Shown: piece after piece, positions 29,824 to 37,512 of the stretch | Layout: every line of letters starts with the position of its first letter | Numbering within the stretch: the first letter of the stretch is position 1 | Source of the DNA: Marasmitruncus massiliensis | GTDB lineage: Bacteria > Bacillota > Clostridia > Oscillospirales > Ruminococcaceae | Direction: 5' to 3' | Length of the DNA stretch: 64,000 nt | NCBI RefSeq assembly: GCF_900186535.1 | Contig: NZ_FYDE01000005.1 | Location: 968,895 to 1,032,894 of the forward strand | Position numbers and translations under genes: made by a program | Notes under the pieces: model-generated | What the model saw: only the letters and a program-made list of their open reading frames with translations | Told to the model about the DNA's origin: nothing | Databases searched by the model: none

Positions 29824-30027
29824 ATGAAAAAACTCTTAAAAAGAATTTTACTGGAATGGGTTATCATCATAAGTGTGTCGGCTATAACTAATTATATATA
29901 TTCAACAATTAAAGGTAGAGAGTTTTCTTCCTCTTTTTTCTCATTTGGCCCCTTGTCTTCCATAATAATTTTGTGTGTTGTCTTTACAATTGTTGATATT
30001 ATAAAATATTATCGGGGAAAGCTATAA
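29824..30027 (+). CDS. Small two-helix membrane protein, unknown function
   Basis: 67 residues with a basic start (MKKLLKRILLEW) and two hydrophobic segments at about 12-27 and 43-59 joined by a polar/Phe-rich loop, then a basic end (IIKYYRGKL). AT-rich codon use differs from the neighbours, in keeping with its place inside the transposon. GGGG lies near the start. A hairpin overlapping the stop codon probably ends the transcript. No family recognised. Confidence 0.55.
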   Translation: MKKLLKRILLEWVIIISVSAITNYIYSTIKGREFSSSFFSFGPLSSIIILCVVFTIVDIIKYYRGKL

Positions 30028-30059
30028 ACTCCGCAAAATAAGCATACTGTGGAGTTTAT
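30024..30059 (+). terminator. Hairpin at the end of the small membrane-protein gene
   Basis: ATAAACTCC and GGAGTTTAT pair; the stop codon lies in the left arm. Confidence 0.5.
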
Positions 30060-30477
30060 CTTTGTCTCATTATACCCCCTAAACCTGTTCTCTGGAAGAG
30101 GCCGGGGCGCGTAACCTCGCAAAAGCCAACGATAACCGCGCCAGTGGAGCCGGTTTTGCCGTAGAATGAAGCGGACGGTCAAGGGCTTAAGGGTGGAGAT
30201 TTTCCCGCGTTCTTCTCCTTGAAGTTCTGACCATTCAAGATAGTATTGAATCATAAAAAAGCAAGAACAGTTTAAGGCTGAACTTGCTTTTATTATATAA
30301 TCGGCCGATAATCCTTGTATGGCCAAATCACAAATCTATAGTTTGAGTCCCTTAACTTAATAGCCCGTAAACAATGCGCGGCACTGATTTTCTATATGGA
30401 AATTAATTATATTTCAGACGTTGACTATACTTGTTGAATATCTGCGGATGACCTTAGATATCGGTTGACTGTGAAAA

Positions 30478-30503
30478 GCGGGGGGATCGCCCCCTGTTTT
30501 TTT
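30478..30503 (+). terminator. Terminator-like hairpin inside the transposon
   Basis: GGGGG-ATCG-CCCCC followed by TGTTTTTTT. No gene was seen directly upstream, so it may close an untranslated or lost gene. Confidence 0.65.
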
Positions 30504-30701
30504 AGTTACTGGTCATGCCGCAACACGATAGATAAATCCAACAAAAGATTTGGTCCTTATGTTGTGTGGGTCTCTGCGACCGGGCCCCGTACTGGTTCGG
30601 TGTACCTGCTGATGTCCTGCATGAGCTTCCTGCCGGTCTCCTGCGGGTTGCGGTAGAACTCCTTGCAGAGGTAACTTAATAAACATACGGCACAAAAAGA
30701 A

Positions 30702-30739
30702 TAGTTAAGGAACAAACTTGAAAGTTTGCTCCTTAACTA
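30702..30739. repeat. Inverted repeat at the right end of the transposon
   Basis: TAGTTAAGGAACAAACTT and AAGTTTGCTCCTTAACTA form a near-perfect hairpin overlapping the right terminal repeat. Similar subterminal hairpins are used as transposase binding or insulating sites. Confidence 0.6.
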
Positions 30740-30749
30740 AATGACATTG

Positions 30750-30759
30750 GGCATGAGCC
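30750..30759. repeat. Right target-site duplication (GGCATGAGCC)
   Basis: Copy of 29437-29446. With the following GGGCTTTTTT it forms the right half of the split terminator between the DUF3006 and dedA genes. Confidence 0.8.
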
Positions 30760-30769
30760 GGGCTTTTTT

Positions 30770-31396
30770 CTATTGTTTTTTGAAATAACGTTTTTTGAGA
30801 TACCAGGCGGCGGCAATCAGACCTCCCGCCGCAAGTACCAGCAGGGTTATCGTCGAATAGGTTCCGATATATCCGACGATTAATTCCCAGGAAGCGCCCG
30901 CAACGACCCCCAGCCAGACCAAAATCGTGTTCCAAACCAGACTGCCGGCGGTGGTGAAGAGCAGGAAAAGCCCCATCTGCATGTTCGCCATACCTGCCGG
31001 AATGGAAATTAAGCTGCGTACAATTGGAACGCAGCGGCAGAAAAAAACCGCACCGTTGCCGTGCTTTTCAAACCATTTGCATGCCGACGAAATATCTCCC
31101 TTTTTGAACCGGAGCAGTTTTCCAATCCAGCCATCCAGCCACTGCTCCAGCCGCTCAGGCGACAGGATGCGCCCCACACCGTAAAGAATCAGCGCACCGG
31201 CCAAGGAACCAAGCGTGGCCGCAATGACCACCGCCCAGACGTGCATCTCCGAGTAGGTCGTCATAAACCCGCTGAACGTCAGAATGACTTCGGAAGGGAT
31301 GGGCGGAAAAATATTCTCGACCGCAATCAGCAGAAAAACCCCTATATAGCCAAACTGATTGATTGTTTCCAGAATCCATTCCTGCAAATAAAGCAC
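30770..31396 (-). CDS. DedA family membrane protein
   Basis: Polytopic protein of the DedA/SNARE-associated family; some members flip polyprenyl or other phospholipids. Its 208 residues contain FLLIAVENIFPPIPSEVILTFSG near the N-terminus (here cut as VENIFPPIPSEVI). They also hold the conserved FFCRCVPIVRSLISIPAGMA motif with its essential arginines, plus about four to five membrane helices. It lies 77 bases downstream of nrdD on the same strand. Confidence 0.9.
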   Translation of the reverse strand: MLYLQEWILETINQFGYIGVFLLIAVENIFPPIPSEVILTFSGFMTTYSEMHVWAVVIAATLGSLAGALILYGVGRILSPERLEQWLDGWIGKLLRFKKGDISSACKWFEKHGNGAVFFCRCVPIVRSLISIPAGMANMQMGLFLLFTTAGSLVWNTILVWLGVVAGASWELIVGYIGTYSTITLLVLAAGGLIAAAWYLKKRYFKKQ

Positions 31397-31473
31397 TTCT
31401 TTCCTGATAATACAGTAAACTTCTGCGGCATTTCTCTTTTATTTTACCAGATAAACCGCACAACATGCGGATT

Positions 31474-33765
31474 TTATTCGCAGCCGCAGAAAACCGGCAT
31501 GCCGGGGAATTTTTTGCGCAGCTCGCGGAGCTTTTCCGCGGGAACCGCTTCGCCGTCCCGCCGTCCGCAGCGCGGGCAGATTTCGTCAATGATCCCCGTG
31601 TAGCCGCAGACCGGGTCGCGGTCGACGGGATGGTTTACGGAACCGTAGCCAATGCCCGCGTCTTTCATGCAGCGAATGACCGCTTCAAAAGCCTCCAGAT
31701 TTTTGCTCGTGTCACCGTCCAGCTCAACGTAGCTGATGTGGCCGGCATTGGTAAGCGCATGATAAGGTGCCTCCAGCCGGATTTTATCAAAAGCGCCGAT
31801 CGGGAAATAGACAGGGACGTGGAACGAGTTGGTATAGTAATCCCGGTCGGTAACACCCGGAATGGCGCCGTAAAGATCCCGGTCGATCCTGACAAACCGT
31901 CCGGAAAGCCCTTCTGCCGGGGTTGCGAGCAGGGTAAAGTTCAGCCCGTTTTTTTCCGATTCCTCATCCATGCGGCGGCGCATGTAGCTGATGATTTCAA
32001 GCCCAAGCTTCTGGCTTGCTTCACTTTCGCCATGATGTTTTCCGGTAAGCGCTTTAAGCGTCTCTGCCAAACCGATGAACCCCATGCTCAGGGTTCCGTG
32101 TTTCAGCAGTTCGCCCACACAGTCATCGGCGCCAAGCTGCTCGGAATCAATCCAGACGCCCTGCCCCATCAGGAAGGGGTAATTGCGCTCTTTCTTGGAA
32201 CATTGAATTTTAAAACGGTGGAGCAGCTGGCGTGTAACAAGCTCCATCCGTTTATCCAGAAGCTCATAAAAGCGCTTCAAGTCCCCTTTTGACTCAATGG
32301 CAATCCGCGGCAGGTTGACAGAAGTAAAGCTCAGATTCCCGCGTCCGCAGGTTACTTCGCGCGACGGGTCATAGTGGTTCCCCATTACGCGGGTGCGGCA
32401 TCCCATGTAAGCAATTTCCGTATTATAATCGCCGGGCTTGTAATAAGCGAGGTTAAACGGCGCGTCAATAAAGCTGAAATTCGGGAACAGACGCATGGCG
32501 GAAGTTTCCATCGCCAGCTTAAACAGGTCGTAGTTGGGGTCTCCCGGATTGTAGTTGACGCCCTCTTTTACCTTAAAGATCTGAACCGGGAAGATCGGGG
32601 TTTCCCCGTTCCCAAGACCTGATTTGGTGGCAAGCAGCAGGTTGCGGATGACCATACGGGCTTCGGGTGAGCAGTCGGTCCCATAGTTGACCGAAGAAAA
32701 AGGAACCTGCGCACCCGCACGGGAGTTCATGGTGTTCAGGTTATGGATAAATGCCTCCATTGCCTGATAGGTCGAGCGGTCCGTCTCTGTGAGAGCAATT
32801 TCCAAAGCGCAGCGGTGAGCATCCGCCGCCTGTTCCTCACTGATCGTCTGAAACCCGTTTTCGCGCTGGTGGCAAGGCAACCAGCCTGCAAGCCGGATTC
32901 CGTACTGCTCCGCGTTGCCGATAGATAATTTTTCATCTACCCCGACTCTTACAGCAGCCGCAAGTGCGGAGGCATCGGAAAAGGGCATGTCCATCTTAAA
33001 GCGGAAATACTGTGCCAGAGCTTTGAAATATTCCTTTTCAAAGGTTTTCGCTACGCCGGGTGCCATGGAATAATCAAAGTTCGGGATGCTCTGGCCGCCA
33101 TGCATTTCATTCTGGTTTGCCTGAATGGCAATGCAGGCGAGCGCGGAATAGCTGATGATGCTGTTTGGCTCCCGCAGATACCCGTGCCCTGTGGAAAAGC
33201 CGTCTTTAAACAGCTTGAGCAGGTCGATCTGGCAGCAGGTTTCTGTGAGCATATAGAAATCCTTGTCATGGATATGAATATCACCGTTGATGTGGGCGGC
33301 GGCGATGTCTTTTGGAAGAATATAGTTGTCAATAAAATATTTAGAGCCTTCGGAACCGTATTTCAGCATGGTGCCCATAGCGGTATCGGCATCAATATTG
33401 GCGTTTTCCCGCTTGATATCTGCATCTTTGGCATAGGCAAAGGTGAGTTCTTTATAAATATCCATCAGGTTGGCTTCCGACTGACGAATTTTGTTGTGTT
33501 CAGCACGGTATAAAATATAGGCCTTTGCTGTTTTCGCAAAGCCGGCGGCAATCAGCGCCTCCTCCACTTTATCCTGTACCTGCTCCACAGTGGGGACGTC
33601 AGCATCCGAAAAGCATCCAGTCACTTTATTGGTCAGGATGGTCAGGGTTCTCGCGGGAATCGTCTCATCGGCCACCGCAATGCTCGCTTTATGAATCGCT
33701 TCCCGGATTTTGCCGGGATCGAACGGCACAATTTCTCCGTTACGTTTTTTAATCGTCTCTACCAT
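31474..33765 (-). CDS. nrdD: Anaerobic (class III) ribonucleoside-triphosphate reductase
   Basis: Makes deoxyribonucleotides without oxygen through a glycyl radical. Order over 763 residues: ATP-cone (about 1-90, VETIKKRNGEIVPFDPGKI), the large catalytic barrel, and the radical site in DPVCGYTGIIDE near the C-terminus. The zinc site follows (CPRCGR then VFCGCE at the very end). The activase gene nrdG is usually adjacent but was not found in this window. Promoter with two NrdR boxes lies directly upstream. Confidence 0.95.
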   Translation of the reverse strand: MVETIKKRNGEIVPFDPGKIREAIHKASIAVADETIPARTLTILTNKVTGCFSDADVPTVEQVQDKVEEALIAAGFAKTAKAYILYRAEHNKIRQSEANLMDIYKELTFAYAKDADIKRENANIDADTAMGTMLKYGSEGSKYFIDNYILPKDIAAAHINGDIHIHDKDFYMLTETCCQIDLLKLFKDGFSTGHGYLREPNSIISYSALACIAIQANQNEMHGGQSIPNFDYSMAPGVAKTFEKEYFKALAQYFRFKMDMPFSDASALAAAVRVGVDEKLSIGNAEQYGIRLAGWLPCHQRENGFQTISEEQAADAHRCALEIALTETDRSTYQAMEAFIHNLNTMNSRAGAQVPFSSVNYGTDCSPEARMVIRNLLLATKSGLGNGETPIFPVQIFKVKEGVNYNPGDPNYDLFKLAMETSAMRLFPNFSFIDAPFNLAYYKPGDYNTEIAYMGCRTRVMGNHYDPSREVTCGRGNLSFTSVNLPRIAIESKGDLKRFYELLDKRMELVTRQLLHRFKIQCSKKERNYPFLMGQGVWIDSEQLGADDCVGELLKHGTLSMGFIGLAETLKALTGKHHGESEASQKLGLEIISYMRRRMDEESEKNGLNFTLLATPAEGLSGRFVRIDRDLYGAIPGVTDRDYYTNSFHVPVYFPIGAFDKIRLEAPYHALTNAGHISYVELDGDTSKNLEAFEAVIRCMKDAGIGYGSVNHPVDRDPVCGYTGIIDEICPRCGRRDGEAVPAEKLRELRKKFPGMPVFCGCE

Positions 33766-33809
33766 TCAACATCATCTTTTCTGTCTAATCATTTTTTTAA
33801 CCTTTTCCC

Positions 33810-33857
33810 ATTCTACTTTATATAGTTCGTGATGTCAACAGGACAACTAGATATAGT
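33810..33857 (-). promoter_or_regulatory. nrdD promoter with two NrdR boxes
   Basis: Minus strand TTGACA (33838-33833), 17 bases, TAGAAT (33815-33810). Two boxes, ACTTTATATAGT (33815-33826, inside the promoter) and ACTAGATATAGT (33846-33857), each match the core NrdR box ACWATATATWGT at 11 of 12 bases. Their starts are 31 bp apart, about three helical turns as for known NrdR pairs. Confidence 0.8.
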
Positions 33858-33960
33858 ACAGCGTGCGTTTTGCTTTTTGGCCGGAAAAACAGAGGAAGCC
33901 AGCGCCTTTGCAGCACAGGCAAATAAAAAGTTTTTTATATCCACAGAAAACTTTATCCGA

Positions 33961-34007
33961 AAGAAAGCAGAATCCATCGGTAGAAGGCCGGGGGATTCTG
34001 CTTTCTT
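33961..34007. terminator. Hairpin between nrdD promoter and IS200
   Basis: AAGAAAGCAGAATCC and GGATTCTGCTTTCTT pair perfectly over 15 bp around a 17-base loop. Orphan: no gene ends here, so it may be a remnant or an IS200-flanking hairpin. Confidence 0.5.
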
Positions 34008-34014
34008 ATTGTCG

Positions 34015-34715
34015 TACGAAAACTCCTGGCTGTGCCGGGAGTTCAAAAAAGCTTTAGCGATGAGTATAGCAAAAAACCTCCTTTTGATATAATGAAGCTG
34101 CGGTCTGCCAACTGCAACGAGACATATCAAAAGGAGGAACATTCGACATGAAGACGAATGATATAGATAGTTTAAATCATACGAGCTGAAATTGCAAATA
34201 CCATATAGTGTTTGCCCCAAAGTATCGAAGAAAAGTAACATACGGAAATATGCGGGCTGAGATAGGAAAAATACTGAGGGAGTTATGTAACTGGAAACAG
34301 GTGGAGATCATAGAAGCGGAGGTGTGTCCGGACCATATACACATGTTGGTGAAAATACCACCAAAGATGAGCGTTTCCGGATTCGTAGGATTTCTCAAAG
34401 GAAAGAGTACCTTGCTGATATTTGAGCGGCATGCGAATTTGAAATACAAGTATGGAAACCGGACATTCTGGTGCAGGGGCTATTTTGTGGATACGGCAGG
34501 GAAGAATGATAAAGCAATAGCCCAATATATCAAAAATCAACTGGAAGAAGATCAGGTTGAAGACCAGATGACACTCAAGGAGTACGTAAACCCGTTTACG
34601 GGTAGCAAGTAACAAACTTTTGCAATTGGCAGACCGTACCAGCGCCTTGAGGCGCAGCTAGTAAAACAGGGCTTTGCCCGCATATGGAGAACCCCCGGCT
34701 TTGCCGGGGGGTAAC
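34015..34715 (+). mobile_element. IS200/IS605-type insertion sequence (about 0.7 kb, ends approximate)
   Basis: A single tnpA-type frame lies between two subterminal hairpins: AACTCCTGGC-TGT-GCCGGGAGTT (34021-34043) on the left and CCCCCGGC-TTT-GCCGGGGG (34692-34710) on the right. This is the arrangement used by Y1 transposases instead of inverted ends. An inner pair CGGTCTGCCAACTGCAA (34101-34117) and TTGCAATTGGCAGACCG (34620-34636) encloses the gene. Exact ends are not determinable here because this family makes no target duplication. Confidence 0.75.
34148..34612 (+). pseudogene. tnpA: IS200-type TnpA transposase with in-frame TGA
   Basis: Single-stranded DNA transposase of the HUH/Y1 class. 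Reading from the ATG at 34148 after AGGAGG gives MKTNDIDSLNHTS, then TGA at 34187, then NCKYHIVFAPKYRRK. In intact relatives a Trp (TGG) sits here (WNCKYH), so one G-to-A change made the stop. The HUH motif (DHIHML) and the catalytic Tyr (AIAQYIKNQ) are intact downstream. A product from the GTG at 34208 would lack the first strand of the fold. Probably inactive unless the stop is read through. Confidence 0.8.
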
Positions 34716-34718
34716 TAT

Positions 34719-35411
34719 TTATTCGTGTTCATCTTCTGCTTTTTTCGTAAAACAATCCGCAAATTTGGTGTAAATCCGATCTCCAAGCCGTTTGATGCCG
34801 CCGTAGAGGTGACGCCGTATCAAAGGTTCAATCAGGTCGACGTCCTTATCGCAGATAGCCCGCAATAAAGCAACATGCTCTTCGTAGATTTCCTGATAGT
34901 TTTGCACGGCAACAATGTCCAGCATCCTGAAACGCATATAGTGAACCTGCATGCGCTGAATTAACTTCCACAAAGATTCCTTATGAACGTACGAGAACCA
35001 GATACCATGGAGAGCAGAGTCCAGCGCGTAAAAATCGTGAGGGTCGATTTCGCCGGACAGAAGAACCTCCTGCCTGTGGATCGCCGCCTTTACTTTTTCG
35101 ATTACAAAGGGATCGCATTCCCGAATCATGTCACGAACCACCATTGTTTCAACGGCGACACGCATGTAAATCGATTGTTCTATCTGGTCAAAGTCCAGCA
35201 GAGAGGCAGTGGTGCTTTTATAGGGAATGATGGTCAGCAGCCCGGCATCCTTGAGGCGCTGAAATGCGGCACGTACAGGTGTGCGGGAGGCGTTAAAGCG
35301 CACGCAGATTTCACTTTCGGAAATCTGCTGGCCAGGTTTGATCGTAAGATTCAATATTTCCTCTTTCAGCACGGAATAGATCGATTTGCTGGTTGCTCCA
35401 ATCGCATCCAT
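34719..35411 (-). CDS. GntR-family regulator, FadR/FCD subgroup
   Basis: Metabolite-responsive repressor, 230 residues. The winged HTH at the N-terminus (ISESEICVRFNASRTPVRAAFQRLKDAG) is followed by the all-helical FCD domain with metal-ligand type residues (ALDSALHGIW, LLRAICDKD, RRHLYGGIKRLGD). It is closely related to the next gene, 85 bases upstream, so the two look like a tandem duplicate. They probably control the TRAP/aldolase pathway downstream. Confidence 0.88.
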   Translation of the reverse strand: MDAIGATSKSIYSVLKEEILNLTIKPGQQISESEICVRFNASRTPVRAAFQRLKDAGLLTIIPYKSTTASLLDFDQIEQSIYMRVAVETMVVRDMIRECDPFVIEKVKAAIHRQEVLLSGEIDPHDFYALDSALHGIWFSYVHKESLWKLIQRMQVHYMRFRMLDIVAVQNYQEIYEEHVALLRAICDKDVDLIEPLIRRHLYGGIKRLGDRIYTKFADCFTKKAEDEHE

Positions 35412-35496
35412 ATCTGCCCTTTCCGGCCGGAATTGTATCCAACCTTTGTTTTCCTACATATTAGCATTATGCTTTATAAAATGCAAGTCCGTACTC

Positions 35497-36168
35497 TTAT
35501 TTCTGTGCAAAATAATCATGAAATTCCGTATAAAGACGGCTGCCAAGCCTTGTGATGCCGCCGTAAAGATGCCTGGTAAGCAGCGGCTCAATCGCGGGTG
35601 CATCTTTCCGGGCTATGGCGTCGAGCATTTCCCGGTGTTCCGAAACGATTTCAGCAAAATTGTGCACTTCAACAATATCCATCATGCGGAAGCGGGAATA
35701 GTTGCTCTGCGCTTTTTGAATCATGTCCCATAAATACGGCTTTTTTGTTTCATAGAACCAGATTTCGTGCAGCTGGCTGTCCAGGTCATAAAAGTCGCTT
35801 ACCTCAAAATCCCCATCAATTAAAAGCTCCGACCTGCGAACGGTATACCGGATATTCTCCAGCAGCATGGGATTGCAGAGTTTCATAAAATCCCGCAGGA
35901 CCATGGTTTCCACAGCAACCCGCTGGTAGATGATCTGATTGATAATGTCAAAATCAAGCAGCGTCACAGCGGTTCCCTTATAAGGAATAATGGTTACCAA
36001 ACCGTTTTCCTGCAGACGCTGAAGAACACTGCGGATAGGGGTACGGGATACATGGAACCTGCCGCAAAGCTCGTTTTCGCTCAGGGAAGTCCCCGGTTTG
36101 ATCACCAAATCGATAATTTCCTTTTCAAGAATCTGATAAATTGCATCACTGTTTGTATTCGCGTCCAT
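35497..36168 (-). CDS. GntR-family regulator, FadR/FCD subgroup (tandem paralog)
   Basis: Paralog of the 34719-35411 product. The HTH reads LSENELCGRFHVSRTPIRSVLQRLQENG, and the FCD domain ends in the same LLTRHLYGGITRLGSRLY segment. Length 223 residues. Upstream are two TGTATACA palindromes. FCD regulators generally bind organic or sugar acids, which agrees with the TRAP importer. Confidence 0.88.
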   Translation of the reverse strand: MDANTNSDAIYQILEKEIIDLVIKPGTSLSENELCGRFHVSRTPIRSVLQRLQENGLVTIIPYKGTAVTLLDFDIINQIIYQRVAVETMVLRDFMKLCNPMLLENIRYTVRRSELLIDGDFEVSDFYDLDSQLHEIWFYETKKPYLWDMIQKAQSNYSRFRMMDIVEVHNFAEIVSEHREMLDAIARKDAPAIEPLLTRHLYGGITRLGSRLYTEFHDYFAQK

Positions 36169-36257
36169 ACCGATCCCTTCCCGCCTTCAAAAATCAATTA
36201 GTCATTATTATAGCATGAGGGTACTTGGAATTCCAGCTTGGAATCAGAGTTTTTACC

Positions 36258-36333
36258 TGTATACAAATTCCGGATGTCAATTAAGTTCAAAATTGTTTGT
36301 TCTGTGTAAAATGCGTATATAGACATGTATACA
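36258..36333 (-). promoter_or_regulatory. Two TGTATACA palindromes, possible GntR operators
   Basis: TGTATACA occurs at 36258-36265 and 36326-36333 upstream of the second gntR gene, 68 bp apart. The form resembles FadR-type half-sites (TNGTNNNACNA). Suggestive only. Confidence 0.4.
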
Positions 36334-36462
36334 GATGACTCTGCGCAGGTGGCGGTCTGTTGCATGATAAAGCATCTTTTCAGTATCGTGCAAAAGAATT
36401 GGATTATACGGATTTGTTTAAATTGTTTCGGATAACAGAACATATTTCTAAAATTCGAGTTT

Positions 36463-36659
36463 ATTGTTCTCTATATCAGAACAATGAATTAAAAAAAGCG
36501 CTTTTTGTTCTCTATTAGAGAATCGAGTCTGTAATCTGACCAGATTTAAAAATTACAATTGTGATAGGATACAAGATTATGTTTGACACCTTGAAAAATT
36601 AGGTGACTATTTGCTATAATACAATTAGAAATTAAGAACAAAGTTCTCTAATGGAGAAC
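36463..36659 (+). promoter_or_regulatory. iclR promoter with three GTTCTC/GAGAAC operators
   Basis: Promoter TTGAAA (36591-36596), 18 bases, TATAAT (36615-36620). Operators: ATTGTTCT-N7-AGAACAAT (36463-36485), GTTCTC-N5-GAGAAT (36507-36523) and GTTCTC-N5-GAGAAC (36643-36659). One lies just after the promoter and two lie 70-130 bases upstream, fitting autoregulation by the IclR protein. Confidence 0.7.
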
Positions 36660-36688
36660 GACGTTTCTCGACAAGAACGGAGGCTGCT

Positions 36689-37456
36689 ATGGATCAGGAA
36701 GACTCAAAAGTAAAATCCCTTGCAAAATCACTTCGCATATTGGAATGTTTTACTGTTCAGCAGCCGGAGCTTGGAATCACACAGATCAGTGAGCTGCTGG
36801 GCGTCAATAAAAGCAATGTGCACAACATCATGTCGACCTTTCAGCAGTTTGGGTACGTTGAACACCTGCCAAACGGGAAATACTGTCTGGGACTGAAAAT
36901 GCTGGAATACTCCTTTATTATTAACCAGCATCTTGGATATCCTAAAGCTGTCTACGATATTTTGGATGATATCGCAAAGCAGACGGATGAAATTGTTTAT
37001 TTCGGTTTGCCGCGCGGAACCAATGTGCTTTACCTGTATGTGGTGCATCCCCGCTCCAAAATCGGGGTTTTGCCATACCGGGACATCCTCGGCGAAAAAG
37101 CGCCGCTGTTCTGTACCGGGATCGGCAAGGCAATGCTGGCGTTTATGCCGCAGGATGAATGGCCTCAGCGGATTCCGACGGAAAGGCGGGCATTTACGCC
37201 CAATACCATGCTGGAGTATGACCGGATTCTGGAGGACTTGAAACGTACCCGCCGCCGCGGTTATGCAATTGACAACGCGGAGCGTGATCTCGGTGTCCGC
37301 TGTGTGGGGGTACCGGTTTTCAATACACACGGACAGCTGGTGGCGGGAGTAAGCACATCCGGCCCGTCGTCGACGATGACAGACGAAATGCTGCTTCGGT
37401 GCTCAAAAATTTTACAGGAAGCTTCACTCCGTATGCGGGAACGCATCTATAACTAG
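36689..37456 (+). CDS. IclR-family transcriptional regulator
   Basis: Ligand-responsive regulator, 255 residues. The winged HTH (KSLRILECFTVQQPELGITQISELLGV, here seen as two parts) is followed by the IclR effector domain with GEKAPLFCTGIGKAMLAFMP, GYAIDNAERDLGVRCVGVPVF and the end VAGVSTSGPSSTMTD. It lies directly upstream of the TRAP importer genes on the same strand (56 bases), so it probably controls that operon together with itself. Confidence 0.92.
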   Translation: MDQEDSKVKSLAKSLRILECFTVQQPELGITQISELLGVNKSNVHNIMSTFQQFGYVEHLPNGKYCLGLKMLEYSFIINQHLGYPKAVYDILDDIAKQTDEIVYFGLPRGTNVLYLYVVHPRSKIGVLPYRDILGEKAPLFCTGIGKAMLAFMPQDEWPQRIPTERRAFTPNTMLEYDRILEDLKRTRRRGYAIDNAERDLGVRCVGVPVFNTHGQLVAGVSTSGPSSTMTDEMLLRCSKILQEASLRMRERIYN

Positions 37457-37512
37457 GTTCGGACGCCGAACGAAACGGCGTGATCATATGAGACTATTAG
37501 GAGGAAAAGTTT

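Larger units (their letters stand above)
29447..30749. mobile_element. 1.3-kb transposon remnant with terminal inverted repeats
   Basis: Ends are TATTGTCATTTAGTTAAG (29447-29464) and CTTAACTAAATGACATTG (30732-30749), which match as inverted repeats except in the outer three bases. Ten-base direct repeats GGCATGAGCC flank it. The interior is AT-rich on the left and holds one small membrane-protein gene. On the right are decayed-looking GC-rich pieces and several hairpins. No transposase frame survives. The gaps 29396-29823 and 30028-30769 hold nothing else I can name. Confidence 0.75.

Noticed and set aside
30009-30326. A 105-codon minus-strand frame with many Arg and Trp in the right half of the transposon.
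   Set aside because: No recognisable domain or start signal; composition looks like a decayed or shadow frame.
30550-30675. A minus-strand stretch reading CKEFYRNPQETGRKLMQDIS, with gene-like codon use.
   Set aside because: It has no start codon in place and ends after about 40 codons; it may be a fossil of a lost transposon gene but I cannot name it.
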